DNA from: CAYMWF01 sp964394085 [NCBI: uncultured Gemmatimonadota bacterium]
Lineage (GTDB): Bacteria; GCA-2686955; CAYMWF01
Reading direction: 5' to 3'
NCBI GenBank assembly: GCA_964394085.1
Contig: CAYMWF010000044.1
Span: 1-40,760, forward strand
Length of the DNA stretch: 40,760 nucleotides
Shown here: in pieces, positions 9,138-17,747 of the stretch
Layout: every line of letters starts with the position of its first letter
Numbering within the stretch: position 1 is the first letter of the stretch
Notes under the pieces: model-generated
Databases searched by the model: none
Told to the model about the DNA's origin: nothing
The model's input: the letters and a program-made list of their open reading frames with translations, nothing else
Made by a program: the position numbers and the translations under genes

Positions 9138-10043
9138 TTGCGTAGCCGTCGCTTTTCAGATACGTCGAATTTCCTCGATATCGATCGCGGAGACGAGATC
9201 ATAGTCGACGGTAAAACGTATCGCGTCACCGGCCACGAGAGGGAAGGCCGGTTCGGAATGGAAGAGCCGAAATTCTGGGTCAAGAGAGTGCTCGATGTCG
9301 AGACCGGTGAAAAAAAGATAATCAAGCTCGCATTTTTCGAAACTTTCGAGCTCACCCTCGGCGGCGTGAAGATAAAGTGTTTCAGAGATCCCGACAAGGA
9401 AGGCCGGATTCTCGATCTGGTGAAGGAGCATCCACACTTCATGCACGGTAAATCGAGCCTGGACGAGAAGGGCAACAATGTCCGCGTGCTCGATATAGTC
9501 AAGGGCGGTGATTTCTACAGGTTCATGCAATCGTTCGACATGGATCATGAAGAATATTTTCGGGATGTCCTGCCGGAGGTTCTCAAGAAGCTCGTTCGTC
9601 TCTTTGATGCAATAAGGTTTCTCCACGCTCACAGCCTGAGACACGGCGATATACGCAACGATCATGTAATCATCGAGAAAGAAACAGGGAACTATGTCTG
9701 GATCGATTTCGATTACGATTTCGACGGGAAGGAGAGTCCCTTCAGTCTCGATATTTTCGGGTTGGGGAATCTTCTGCTCAATGCGGTCGGCAAGGGTTTC
9801 CACGACATGCACATGATATCGGGTTCTCCCGAAGTGTACGGGGACCTTGCGAGCAGGTTGAAACCCGGGGATTTCTCGATTCTGAATAAATGGAGATTGA
9901 TGAATATACAGAAGCTCTATCCGTATGTACCCAGAATGCTCAACGATATATTGATGCATTTTTCTCAGAGTTCCGAGATTTACTACGAATCTGTAAGCGA
10001 AGTCACGGAAGACCTGAACCGGTGTCTGTGGAACATCTGGTAA
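9138..10043 (+). CDS. Atypical protein-kinase-like protein
   Basis: The 301-residue protein has kinase-fold landmarks: a possible ATP-anchoring lysine (K63 in KKIIKLAFF), a catalytic-loop HGD at 169-171 in LRHGDIRNDHVI, a DFD in place of DFG at 190-192, and a DIFGLG helix at 205-210 like the DVWSLG of Ser/Thr kinases. The catalytic-loop asparagine is displaced, so activity is uncertain. The TTG start lies 3 bp after the GAF gene, which suggests translational coupling. The GAF, kinase and Usp genes form one tight unit between sat and qmoC. The substrate is unknown, and LPS- or aminoglycoside-kinase-like relatives are alternatives. Confidence 0.65.
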   Translation: MRSRRFSDTSNFLDIDRGDEIIVDGKTYRVTGHEREGRFGMEEPKFWVKRVLDVETGEKKIIKLAFFETFELTLGGVKIKCFRDPDKEGRILDLVKEHPHFMHGKSSLDEKGNNVRVLDIVKGGDFYRFMQSFDMDHEEYFRDVLPEVLKKLVRLFDAIRFLHAHSLRHGDIRNDHVIIEKETGNYVWIDFDYDFDGKESPFSLDIFGLGNLLLNAVGKGFHDMHMISGSPEVYGDLASRLKPGDFSILNKWRLMNIQKLYPYVPRMLNDILMHFSQSSEIYYESVSEVTEDLNRCLWNIW

Positions 10044-10060
10044 TAACAGGGGAGGAACCC

Positions 10061-10507
10061 TTGAGCCAATCAATTCTCGTCCCGATAAACGACTCGGTGA
10101 GTTCGCGGGTGATGATCGATTTCATCGTCGAACTGCCCGTCGAAAAAGAAAGCTTCAGAATCACGCTCCTGCACGTGTTCAGGTCGCCCCAGGCCGGAGA
10201 GGAGCTGATGGGCAAACGATTCATGACCCAGCAGCCGAGTGTGTTAAAAGCCGTACTCGAAAAAGCCCGTGACAAACTGGTGGAAAAAGGATTCGATCCC
10301 GGGTTGATCGAGATAAAACTGGTAGAGGATCCGTATCCCACGGTGGCGGAGGGCATTATCGATCAGTTCAACAAGGGCGGATACAACATGATCGTGATCG
10401 GCAGAAAGGCCATGTCGAAGGCCGAGGAATTCGTTCGCGGGGATGTATGCGTGAAACTGGTCAGAATGCTGAGGGGAACGGCTGTCCTGGTGGTGACGAC
10501 CCCCTGA
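10061..10507 (+). CDS. Universal stress protein (UspA family)
   Basis: The 148-residue protein begins SQSILVPINDSVSSRVMIDF and ends with a Usp nucleotide-loop-like segment (MIVIGRKAMSKAEEF, then GDVCVKLVR and TAVLVVTTP). The TTG start at 10061 is supported by GGGGAGG at 10049-10055. The longer ATG frame from 9890 would overlap most of the kinase C-terminus. Usp proteins bind ATP or AMP and respond to starvation or redox stress. Here it is probably co-expressed with the GAF and kinase genes. Confidence 0.8.
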   Translation: MSQSILVPINDSVSSRVMIDFIVELPVEKESFRITLLHVFRSPQAGEELMGKRFMTQQPSVLKAVLEKARDKLVEKGFDPGLIEIKLVEDPYPTVAEGIIDQFNKGGYNMIVIGRKAMSKAEEFVRGDVCVKLVRMLRGTAVLVVTTP

Positions 10508-10555
10508 TGCTTTTCAGCCTTCCCGTGACGTGATATTCAAACCCGAGGTAGCACT

Positions 10556-10876
10556 ATGTATGATATGAAGAATCTCAAGTCGCTCAAAGAAATGGCGAAA
10601 CATGCGCCCGAGGCGATGCAGGCTTTCAGGGAGTTCGACAAGGCGGCCCTGGCGGAAGGAGCGATCCCCGTAAGGTACAAGGAGCTGATCGCCATCGCAG
10701 TGGCCCACGCGACACAGTGTCCCTACTGCATCGCGGTCCACTTGAAAAATGCCCGCAAGGCGGGAGCCTCCGAGGCTGAAATAATCGAAGCCGTAATGGT
10801 AAGTTCAGCCCTGCAGGCGGGCGCAGCGGTAGTGCACGGCACGCACTGCATAGGCGAAGACGATACAGTGAAATGA
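10556..10876 (+). CDS. AhpD-like carboxymuconolactone decarboxylase-family protein
   Basis: The 106-residue protein matches the AhpD core: E43, H51 and the redox motif C55-x2-C58-x3-H62 (CPYCIAVH), followed by the usual ARKAGASEAEIIEAV helix. In the family this disulfide reduces peroxides or peroxiredoxins, or works with thiol carriers. It follows the Usp gene by about 50 bp with a GAGGT ribosome-binding site. A role in oxidative-stress defence beside the oxygen-sensitive iron-sulfur enzymes is a fair inference. Confidence 0.85.
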   Translation: MYDMKNLKSLKEMAKHAPEAMQAFREFDKAALAEGAIPVRYKELIAIAVAHATQCPYCIAVHLKNARKAGASEAEIIEAVMVSSALQAGAAVVHGTHCIGEDDTVK

Positions 10877-11189
10877 ATTCCGCGGGTGGGATTCGTGCAA
10901 CTGAGGATTTATATACCCCGCAAGAGTCCGGTTTCCGGAAATTTTTATCTGGACATCCGCCGCCGTTTTGAAGTAAGAAGAAAAACTTGATTTCAGCGCG
11001 TCGATTTTCAGAACGGCGCGCAGGTTTTACATATCGATCCAGTTCTATCGGTTCACAATCATCCGATTATCAATCCGCCGAACATCTGATGCTTCCCCTG
11101 CGGATAATTGACAGGAAGCGGAATCCGGTGAGGTTCGGCGGAAAACAATCCGTCTCAGTTCAATTCTGTTTTCAGGGAGTGTTCCCAGT
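10877..11189 (+). other. Intergenic region upstream of qmoC
   Basis: No gene is supported in these 313 bases. GTCCGGTTT at 10926-10934 is the reverse complement of a 9-mer (AAACCGGAC) that recurs before other sulfur genes of this window. TTCACAA at about 11051 is at most a Rex or CRP half-site. No convincing -35/-10 pair was found, although qmoC is probably transcribed from here. Confidence 0.45.
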
Positions 11190-12410
11190 ATGCCAGAGTC
11201 ATATCGACTGAAACCGGACAGGGAGTTTCTCCAGCACCTTCTGGACGGGGGTGGGGGAGATTTGAAGAGATGTTACCAGTGCGCAACCTGCTCGATCGTC
11301 TGCGAGCTTTCGAATAACCGCGAACCCTTCCCCAGAAAAGAGATGATCCGGGCTCAGTGGGGTTTGAAAGATAAGCTCGTGGGAGATCCGGACATCTGGC
11401 TGTGCCACCAGTGCAATGATTGCTCAGCCCACTGCCCCCGAGGGGCGAAACCCGGTGATGTGATGGCGGCGATCCGGCAGGCGAGTATTCGTCATTTCGC
11501 CTTTCCGGGTTTTTTGGGCAAATGGATGAGCCATCCGAAATACCTTCCCCTGCTGCTCGGCCTGCCGGTCGTGCTGCTCGGCCTCGCCGTGATTTTTTTC
11601 CGGTCTCAGGCGACTGCCACCAGCGGAAAGATCATCTATCCGATTCTCCTGCCTCAATGGGTGTTGATCTGCATCTTTACGGTTCTCGGTGTCGTTGCAG
11701 TCGGCTCGATCGCAGCTGGAACAGTCAGGTTATGGCGGGCCATGAAGGCCGGCGATGAGAAAAACGGGACAAACGAACCCGTCAACGGATTGCCGGCGAG
11801 TTTCGGAGCGACGCTGAAGGGTATTCTCAGGCATGAAAAGTTCAACATGTGCGACACTGAACGTATCAGGGCCGTATCCCATCTGGTCGTCTTATACGGT
11901 TTTGTCGCTCTTTTCGCCGCCGGGTTATGGGCCATGACCGCAAAGATCAACCCTCTGCTCGGCGAGGGTTTCGTCTATCCTTTCAGTTTCTGGAATCCGT
12001 GGCGGATGCTAGGCAACCTGGGAGGGCTCGCGGTAGTAGGCGGCTGCCTCCTGATGATTTACGAGCGGATCAAAGAGAGAGAGCAGGCGGTTGCAACCAG
12101 CTATTTCGACTGGTTTTTCGTCGTGACGCTCCTGCTTGTCGCGGTTTCGGGACTCGCCGCGGAAGGGCTGCACTACGCGCGAATGGAACCGCACAGGTAC
12201 CTTGTTTATTTCTCTCACCTGGTGCTGGCGTTCATGCTTCTGCTGTATCTCCCCTATTCGAAGTTCGCTCATATCGTATATCGCACGACGGCTATGGTCT
12301 ATGCCGAGTACTCGGGCCGGAGCCTCGGAGATCCGAAAGTGCTGGAACCGGCGACCGGACGGGAAGTCAAGGCTGAAGAAGCTGAACAGGTGAAAAATGG
12401 CGATGAATAA
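11190..12410 (+). CDS. qmoC: QmoC, ferredoxin-cytochrome b-like membrane subunit
   Basis: The N-terminal part has two four-cysteine sites (28/31/34/38 and 72/75/78/82) in the QmoC-typical contexts RCYQCATCSIVC and WLCHQCNDCSAHCPRGAKPGD, related to HdrC. Residues from about 115 on carry six or so membrane helices with histidines, related to HdrE/NarI, the quinone and heme b site. The 406 residues are within the family range. QmoC anchors QmoAB to the membrane and exchanges electrons with menaquinone. It is separated from qmoAB and is instead followed by dsrJOP. No strong ribosome-binding site is visible; GGGAGT lies 10-15 bp upstream. Confidence 0.9.
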   Translation: MPESYRLKPDREFLQHLLDGGGGDLKRCYQCATCSIVCELSNNREPFPRKEMIRAQWGLKDKLVGDPDIWLCHQCNDCSAHCPRGAKPGDVMAAIRQASIRHFAFPGFLGKWMSHPKYLPLLLGLPVVLLGLAVIFFRSQATATSGKIIYPILLPQWVLICIFTVLGVVAVGSIAAGTVRLWRAMKAGDEKNGTNEPVNGLPASFGATLKGILRHEKFNMCDTERIRAVSHLVVLYGFVALFAAGLWAMTAKINPLLGEGFVYPFSFWNPWRMLGNLGGLAVVGGCLLMIYERIKEREQAVATSYFDWFFVVTLLLVAVSGLAAEGLHYARMEPHRYLVYFSHLVLAFMLLLYLPYSKFAHIVYRTTAMVYAEYSGRSLGDPKVLEPATGREVKAEEAEQVKNGDE

Positions 12411-12475
12411 TAATCGCCGGGAAAACCGGTCCTCACCGGAACCCCTTTCCACCAAATACAGAGGACAGGGCGGCT

Positions 12476-12874
12476 ATGGAAGAAGATAGAATTCTGACGA
12501 AAAATACCGGGGCCATCGTGGGGGTGATAACGCTGCTCCTTATTCTTTTTCCCTTCGGATACAGCGTTGTAAGCGCAGTCTTGTCCCCCGGCGGTGAAAA
12601 CGCGCGACCGTTCCTGGACATGCCCCCCGCGAAATACAAAGAGTGTATAAAAGAAACGGAATATATGCGCTATCACCACATGCATCTCCTGCAGGAGGTC
12701 CGGGACGACGCCCTGCGCGAAGGCATCAGGGGCGATATCAAACTCGACGAATGCAGGAAGTGCCATACCAACCGGGCGGAGTTCTGCGACAGATGTCACC
12801 TGGCCGTCAACCTGCGGCCCGATTGTTACGGGTGCCACTACTACCCCGAAAATGCGGGGGCTACCGATAACTAG
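12476..12874 (+). CDS. dsrJ: DsrJ-type triheme cytochrome c
   Basis: The 132-residue protein has an N-terminal membrane anchor (about residues 12-35) and three CxxCH heme sites near the C-terminus (93-97, 104-108, 117-121). C57 in the block KECIKETEYMR matches the DsrJ cysteine reported to ligate one heme with His/Cys coordination. The anchor, the YHHMHLL block and the heme spacing fit DsrJ rather than other small cytochromes. It acts on the periplasmic side of DsrMKJOP. It is followed 15 bp later by dsrO. Confidence 0.85.
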   Translation: MEEDRILTKNTGAIVGVITLLLILFPFGYSVVSAVLSPGGENARPFLDMPPAKYKECIKETEYMRYHHMHLLQEVRDDALREGIRGDIKLDECRKCHTNRAEFCDRCHLAVNLRPDCYGCHYYPENAGATDN

Positions 12875-12889
12875 GAGAGCGAGGAGAAC

Positions 12890-13639
12890 ATGGACAGAAG
12901 GGAATTCCTGAAGACGGGCGGCCTGGTGCTGGCCGGTTCCGCCTGTGCCTACGGGTTGCCCCTGCTGACTACGACCATTTCGAGAGCCGCGGGCGGCGCA
13001 GGATCAGCCGCTGGAACACCGGGCGAACTGAAATGGGGCATGGTAGTCGATGTCAACAAGTGCCGGCGCGGGTGCGAGGAATGCGTGAAGGCATGCAGAA
13101 AAGAGAACAATATCACCGTTCACGGCGATGCGCGCTACGACTTGCACCTTATCAGAAAAGTGGAAGTCAAGCGGGTTCATCCGGTTGAATCGGTCGAGAA
13201 ACCGGTGCCCCTTCTGTGCAATCAGTGCGACAATCCGCCCTGCGTTCTCGTATGCCCCGTGAAGGCCACTCATAAGCGCAAAGACGGAATCGTCGTGGTC
13301 GATCACCACAGGTGCATCGGGTGCAGGTACTGCATGTCGGCATGCCCGTACAACGCCAGGCACTTCAATTACAAAGAGAACCACGACTGGCCGAACAAAG
13401 CGCTTCCCAGGAGCACTCACGGCGTTCCTCAATCCTGTACTTTCTGCGCCCATCGCCTCGATGCCGGGGAAAAACCCGCCTGTGTAGAGGCATGCGGCAA
13501 AATCGGCGCCGGCGCAATTACTGTGGGTAACCTGAACGATCCCGACAGCGAAGTCTCGCAGCTGATATCCGGCAACTCTGTAAAAGGTCTCAGAGAAGAC
13601 CTGGGAACGAAACCGAAAGTATTCTACATCGGCCTGTAG
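12890..13639 (+). CDS. dsrO: DsrO-type periplasmic ferredoxin subunit
   Basis: The N-terminus MDRREFLKTGG is a Tat signal (RR-x-FLK) followed by a hydrophobic stretch and AxA-like cleavage region near residue 30, so the protein is exported folded. Four cysteine groups follow (CRRGCEECVKAC, CNQCDNPPCVLVC, CIGCRYCMSAC, CTFCAHRL...CVEAC), the pattern of NrfC/HybA-type subunits with four [4Fe-4S] clusters. It connects DsrJ with the quinone-reactive DsrP. It lies between dsrJ and dsrP on one transcript. Confidence 0.9.
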   Translation: MDRREFLKTGGLVLAGSACAYGLPLLTTTISRAAGGAGSAAGTPGELKWGMVVDVNKCRRGCEECVKACRKENNITVHGDARYDLHLIRKVEVKRVHPVESVEKPVPLLCNQCDNPPCVLVCPVKATHKRKDGIVVVDHHRCIGCRYCMSACPYNARHFNYKENHDWPNKALPRSTHGVPQSCTFCAHRLDAGEKPACVEACGKIGAGAITVGNLNDPDSEVSQLISGNSVKGLREDLGTKPKVFYIGL

Positions 13640-13661
13640 GCAAAAGCCGCGGAGGACCTTG

Positions 13662-14852
13662 ATGGAAGTTGAGTTCAAAAAGATAGATGGAAGGTCGAAA
13701 CAATACTATCTGCTGCTGATCGTACTCGCGATTTTCGCATGCGGCGGTCTTTTCTCAACGTACCAGATGTATCAGCACGGGATCTACCTTTCGGGAATGA
13801 CGAACAGGATCCCCTGGGGGCTTCAGATCATAATGGCCGTGTTTTATATAGGGTTGTCGGCCGGCTCCCTCGTGATCTCCTCGTTATACGGCATTTTCGG
13901 CAAGGTGGAATACAAACCCTTTGCCAGGATAGCGGTTTTTCTCGCGCTGCTTTTCCTGGTCGCAGCCCTCATGTCGATACTCTCCGATCTCGGCAGGCTC
14001 GACAGGCTGACGGTGAGTTTTTCCCATTTCAACTTCCTGTCGATGCTTTCCATCAACCCGATCCTGTATAATGTCTACATCCTTATCTGTCTCGTCTACC
14101 TCTGGGCCATGTTCAGCGAGAGAGACAGGCTGGTCAAGGTCATTGCCCTGGTCGCCGTTCTCTGGGCGATCGGAGTCCACAGCGGCACCGGCGCGATTTT
14201 CGGTTTCGTGCCCAGGGAGCTGTTCCATTCACCCCTGCTGCCGCCGAGTTTTATCGCGGCTGCGCTCTCCTCCGGCACGGCTTTCATGATCCTGACCATA
14301 CTCGTGCTTTTCAAGCTGACGGAACGGGTTCTCGATACCAGGCTGATAGAAAGGCTGGGCAGACTCCTCGCGATTCTTATAATAGTGGTGCTTTATTTCA
14401 TCTTCGTTGAAAATGCATACCGTCTCTACATGCCCGCATCCCGCGAGGCGGGTCTCTACTTCCTTTTCGATGGAATCAACGGGACCATCTTCTGGGGAGG
14501 TATGATACTTCTCGGTTCCATTCTTCCGGCCGTCCTGCTTTTCAATTCGAAAACGGCGAAATCGATTCCACTGATCGCGGTCTCATCCGTTCTGGTTGTG
14601 TTCGGTGTTTTGTGCGAAAGGTATCTGATCGTAATTCCGGGATTCATCCACAAACCGGAGATCCTTCCTAACTGGGAAATAACCACTTCCATATTCCAGG
14701 AAGGGAATATCACTTATGTCGCCAGCTTCTACGAAATCCTGCAAGCCCTAGGGGTACTGGGAATCATAGGGTTCGCCTTCGCCGCGGGTATCAAGATATT
14801 CGAAATGCTCCCGACCGAAGCCAGGCTCCATGAGCCTGTTTCCATGGAATAA
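13662..14852 (+). CDS. dsrP: DsrP-type NrfD-like quinone-interacting membrane protein
   Basis: This 396-residue protein is almost entirely hydrophobic, with about ten membrane helices, and matches NrfD/PsrC-type DsrP (for example MTNRIPWGLQIIMAVFYIG near residues 45-65). It exchanges electrons with menaquinone and pairs with DsrO. The ATG at 13662 sits 6 bp after GGAGG (13651-13655). A TTG three bases earlier is too close. It ends the qmoC-dsrJOP run. The next 270 bases hold promoter candidates for the DsrMK-like pair. Confidence 0.9.
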   Translation: MEVEFKKIDGRSKQYYLLLIVLAIFACGGLFSTYQMYQHGIYLSGMTNRIPWGLQIIMAVFYIGLSAGSLVISSLYGIFGKVEYKPFARIAVFLALLFLVAALMSILSDLGRLDRLTVSFSHFNFLSMLSINPILYNVYILICLVYLWAMFSERDRLVKVIALVAVLWAIGVHSGTGAIFGFVPRELFHSPLLPPSFIAAALSSGTAFMILTILVLFKLTERVLDTRLIERLGRLLAILIIVVLYFIFVENAYRLYMPASREAGLYFLFDGINGTIFWGGMILLGSILPAVLLFNSKTAKSIPLIAVSSVLVVFGVLCERYLIVIPGFIHKPEILPNWEITTSIFQEGNITYVASFYEILQALGVLGIIGFAFAAGIKIFEMLPTEARLHEPVSME

Positions 14853-14933
14853 AACCCGTCTTCAAATAACCTTTCGTACAGTGCTGTATCCGATCAACTA
14901 CTGACACAGCTGCGAAATTTATTTATTTTTTGA

Positions 14934-14962
14934 TTGACATGTGTCCCGAGAAGAATTAAAAA
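14934..14962 (+). promoter_or_regulatory. Candidate promoter for the DsrM-like gene
   Basis: A perfect -35 TTGACA (14934-14939) is followed after 17 bp by TAAAAA (14957-14962), which matches TATAAT at four of six positions. It lies in the A/T-rich gap after dsrP and would give a leader of about 155 nt before 15127. Confidence 0.45.
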
Positions 14963-15047
14963 ACTGTGCTTCGGACCGGACTCCTCATAATGGCAAAATT
15001 GTGTTGACTCCCGGCAAAACAGTATACCTTCGCTTGAGTAAAAGTTG

Positions 15048-15062
15048 AAACCGGACCGGTTT
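15048..15062 (+). promoter_or_regulatory. 15-bp perfect dyad upstream of the DsrM-like gene
   Basis: AAACCGG-A-CCGGTTT is a perfect palindrome around A15055, 65 bp before the start codon. Its left half belongs to the recurring AAACCGGAC motif. It could be an operator for a dimeric regulator, or an mRNA element. Confidence 0.45.
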
Positions 15063-15126
15063 TCGAAGGTTTTATTGATTAGCCGCAGTGCTGCATTTGG
15101 AGTAAATAGAAAGGATGGCTGGCTAG

Positions 15127-16059
15127 ATGGAATATTTCAGTCTGATATTGACATACTTTGCGTATGTTTTCATCGTTGTCGTCTATACGATCAAGGTTAG
15201 AAAATATGTAAAGATGCCTCAGAGTCTGAGATGGGAACTTTATCCCGTCCCCCACGAAGAAGGCTACAAATACGGCGGTTCATACTTCGAGCAGGTCGAC
15301 TGGTGGAAAAAACCCCGCCATAAGAATACCGGCCGGAGCATTCTCAACCTGGTGGGGAAGTATCTTTTCATGGGGTCATACTATGAGAAAAACAGGAGTT
15401 ACTGGTACGGCCTGTATCCCTGGCATATGGGCTTCATCCTGATCATCCTCTTTGATGTTCTGATCGGGCTCGAAGCGATCTTCATGACTCTCTTCGGGCT
15501 GGAAATCAGTGCATCTGCAGGCGCTTTCGGGCGTTTCCTCTATTACGTCACCTTGATCCTCGGCCTCGCCAGCTTCACTCTTGGTACCATAGGCAGCGTG
15601 ATTCTTTTGCTTCAGCGCATAGTCGACAGGGATTTGAGAGAATACTCCACCCCTCAGAATTTCATTAATTATTTCTTTTTCCTTGTCATGTTCCTGTCGG
15701 GATGGACAGCATGGATCTTCGATGACCCCACATTCGCCGGTTTCAGGGAATTCTGGGTGGGTATTATTACCTTTCAACCCCTTCATGTAGAGCCGTGGGA
15801 GTGGTTCCATATCGTTGTCTTTGCTGCATTCCTTATTTATCTCCCCCTCACCCGCTCCACTCACTATATTTCTAAACTGGTTTACTTTTTCAGGATAACG
15901 TGGGGCGACACCCCGAATCCAGGTGAGGGAAAGATGGTTGAACGAATCAGCGAATACCTGAATTATCGTCCCGGCTGGTCCGCTCCCCATTATCAGAATG
16001 GGAATACCTGGGCCGAGCTGGCGACGCGAATACCCGAAGAAAAATCGGATAAAGAGTAG
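15127..16059 (+). CDS. DsrM/NarI-like membrane subunit of an extra DsrMK-like module
   Basis: The 310-residue membrane protein has an N-terminal helix, a soluble loop (residues 30-90, with LRWELYPVPHEE and KYGGSYFEQVDWW) and about four more helices containing histidines suited to heme b (for example PWHMGF and PLHVEPWEWFH). It belongs to the nitrate-reductase-gamma/DsrM superfamily. It differs from canonical DsrM at 39252-40241, which has IPTTCGQ. Paired with the following DsrK-like gene (14 bp downstream), it should move electrons between quinone and a disulfide-type site. HmeC- or TmcC-like assignment is possible. Confidence 0.75.
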   Translation: MEYFSLILTYFAYVFIVVVYTIKVRKYVKMPQSLRWELYPVPHEEGYKYGGSYFEQVDWWKKPRHKNTGRSILNLVGKYLFMGSYYEKNRSYWYGLYPWHMGFILIILFDVLIGLEAIFMTLFGLEISASAGAFGRFLYYVTLILGLASFTLGTIGSVILLLQRIVDRDLREYSTPQNFINYFFFLVMFLSGWTAWIFDDPTFAGFREFWVGIITFQPLHVEPWEWFHIVVFAAFLIYLPLTRSTHYISKLVYFFRITWGDTPNPGEGKMVERISEYLNYRPGWSAPHYQNGNTWAELATRIPEEKSDKE

Positions 16060-16073
16060 ATTGGGGTGAATAA

Positions 16074-17681
16074 ATGGCAAAAAAACATACCAAGCTGACA
16101 GATATCAGCAAGAATCCTGATAAAGCGTTGCTGGAACTCAGTATTGATGAGCTGGCTCCGCTTCCTTCCGGCTGCGGCGGCTCTGAAGTGCTCACCCCGC
16201 TGACAGAGGATCAGAAGAAGAGGTGGGAATACAATCTCGACGGTATCTCGTCGTTGAACTTGCCCAGACCTGAAAGCAAAGAAGAAGAAGATAAACTGGT
16301 GCGAAGTTTTCTCAACGGAGTGGAGAAGCTGCTCTCGAAAGAGAATAACTGGACTTTCCTCATGCCGCTGGCGCACACACTGGATTCCTGTGGGAAATGT
16401 CTTGCATGCAGCGATGCGTGCCCGGTCTTCGAGTCGAGCGGTGAGCAGAGCATCTACCGGCCCACCTACCGTTCGGAAATTCTGCGAAGGATAGTAAAAA
16501 ACCATACGGAATACGGCAAAGCCATGTTCCCCGGTTTCAGCGAAGGAAATATTGAACTCAACTGGGCCACCGTGGCCAGGCTGGCCGAACTGGCCTTCCG
16601 CTGCACAATATGCCGCAGATGCGCCCAGACATGCGTTCGAGGTGTCGACAACGCTCTGGTTACTCATGAGCTCAGGAAATTATTCAGCCAGGAGATGGGC
16701 ATTACAGCCGAGGCTTTGCACGAAAAAGGCACCGTGCAGCAGCTGAATGTAGGCGCGAGCACCGGTGTCAATAAAATGGCGTTCCTGGATAATATCGAAT
16801 TTCTGGAAGAAGAGCTGGAAGAGAAGCTTGGCCGTCCCGTCAAGATCCCCGTCGATAAAGAAGGTGCCGACATACTGCTGCTGCACAATTCCGGAGAGTT
16901 CCTGTCCTGGCCGCTGAATCCTCTGGCATTTTCCATAATTTTCGAACTTGCAGGGATAAACTACACACTTTCGAGTGAGCTCGGCGGGTATGAAGGGACC
17001 AATTACGGTCTGTGGTACGATGACCTTCAATTGGCCAGGATAGTCATACAGCAGACTCAGACTGCGCACAAACTGGGGGTGAAGAAGATTGTCGTCGGGG
17101 AGTGCGGTCATGCTCACAAGGCTATGGTTGTTATAGCCGACAGGTTGTTTACCGGTGATACGATTATCCCCAGGGAAAGCTGCTTCCCCCTGCTCGAAGA
17201 AATCGTATTCAGCGGAAAGATCAAGTTCGATCCGAGCAAGAACGATTTTCCGGTTACCTTGCATGACCCGTGCAACGTCGTAAGATTGATGGGAATCGTC
17301 GAGCCCCAGCGAAAGATTCTGCGCTATCTCGCCCCGCAGTTCCGCGAGATGAGCCCTGAAGGCGTCAACAACTATTGCTGCGGAGGCGGCAGCGGGTTCG
17401 CGATAATGTCGCCGTCCCAGGCGTTCGTCGACTGGAAGAAAGCCGTCTCTGGCAGAAAGAAGGTCGAGCAGGTCCTCGAAGCCTTCAAAGACGACATCGG
17501 TCCCGACACGAAGAATCTCCTTTGCGCTCCATGCTCCAATTGCAAGGGGCAGTTCAGAGATCTGATCGAATACTACGACCTCGAAGATAAATACGGGATC
17601 TATTATGATGGACTGGTCGAGTTGATCGTTAATGCGATGGTGGATATCGAAGAGCCTTATCTGGAATGGGGAGAGATGTAA
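16074..17681 (+). CDS. DsrK/HdrD-like iron-sulfur subunit
   Basis: The 535-residue protein has two ferredoxin-like sites (CGKCLACSDACP at 106-117 and CTICRRCAQTC around 180) and two C-terminal CCG-type cysteine blocks (HDPCN...NYCCGGGSGF and CAPCSNCKG). In HdrB/HdrD the CCG blocks hold the noncubane clusters that reduce disulfides. It is cytoplasmic, anchored by the preceding DsrM-like protein. It resembles DsrK and TmcB and is not the canonical DsrK that begins at 40247. The physiological disulfide (DsrC trisulfide or another) cannot be inferred. Confidence 0.8.
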   Translation: MAKKHTKLTDISKNPDKALLELSIDELAPLPSGCGGSEVLTPLTEDQKKRWEYNLDGISSLNLPRPESKEEEDKLVRSFLNGVEKLLSKENNWTFLMPLAHTLDSCGKCLACSDACPVFESSGEQSIYRPTYRSEILRRIVKNHTEYGKAMFPGFSEGNIELNWATVARLAELAFRCTICRRCAQTCVRGVDNALVTHELRKLFSQEMGITAEALHEKGTVQQLNVGASTGVNKMAFLDNIEFLEEELEEKLGRPVKIPVDKEGADILLLHNSGEFLSWPLNPLAFSIIFELAGINYTLSSELGGYEGTNYGLWYDDLQLARIVIQQTQTAHKLGVKKIVVGECGHAHKAMVVIADRLFTGDTIIPRESCFPLLEEIVFSGKIKFDPSKNDFPVTLHDPCNVVRLMGIVEPQRKILRYLAPQFREMSPEGVNNYCCGGGSGFAIMSPSQAFVDWKKAVSGRKKVEQVLEAFKDDIGPDTKNLLCAPCSNCKGQFRDLIEYYDLEDKYGIYYDGLVELIVNAMVDIEEPYLEWGEM

Positions 17682-17747
17682 ACCCCCGGTTTTCAGGAGA
17701 ATGTCTGCGGTGGCTTGTGCAAGCCGGCAATGACGGGAGGAGTAAAA

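Noticed and set aside
10987-11211. 74-codon frame before qmoC
   Set aside because: It overlaps the qmoC start, has no ribosome-binding site and shows no family pattern.
15010-15028. TTGACT/TATACC pair before the DsrM-like gene as a promoter
   Set aside because: The spacing is only 13 bp, too short for sigma-70.
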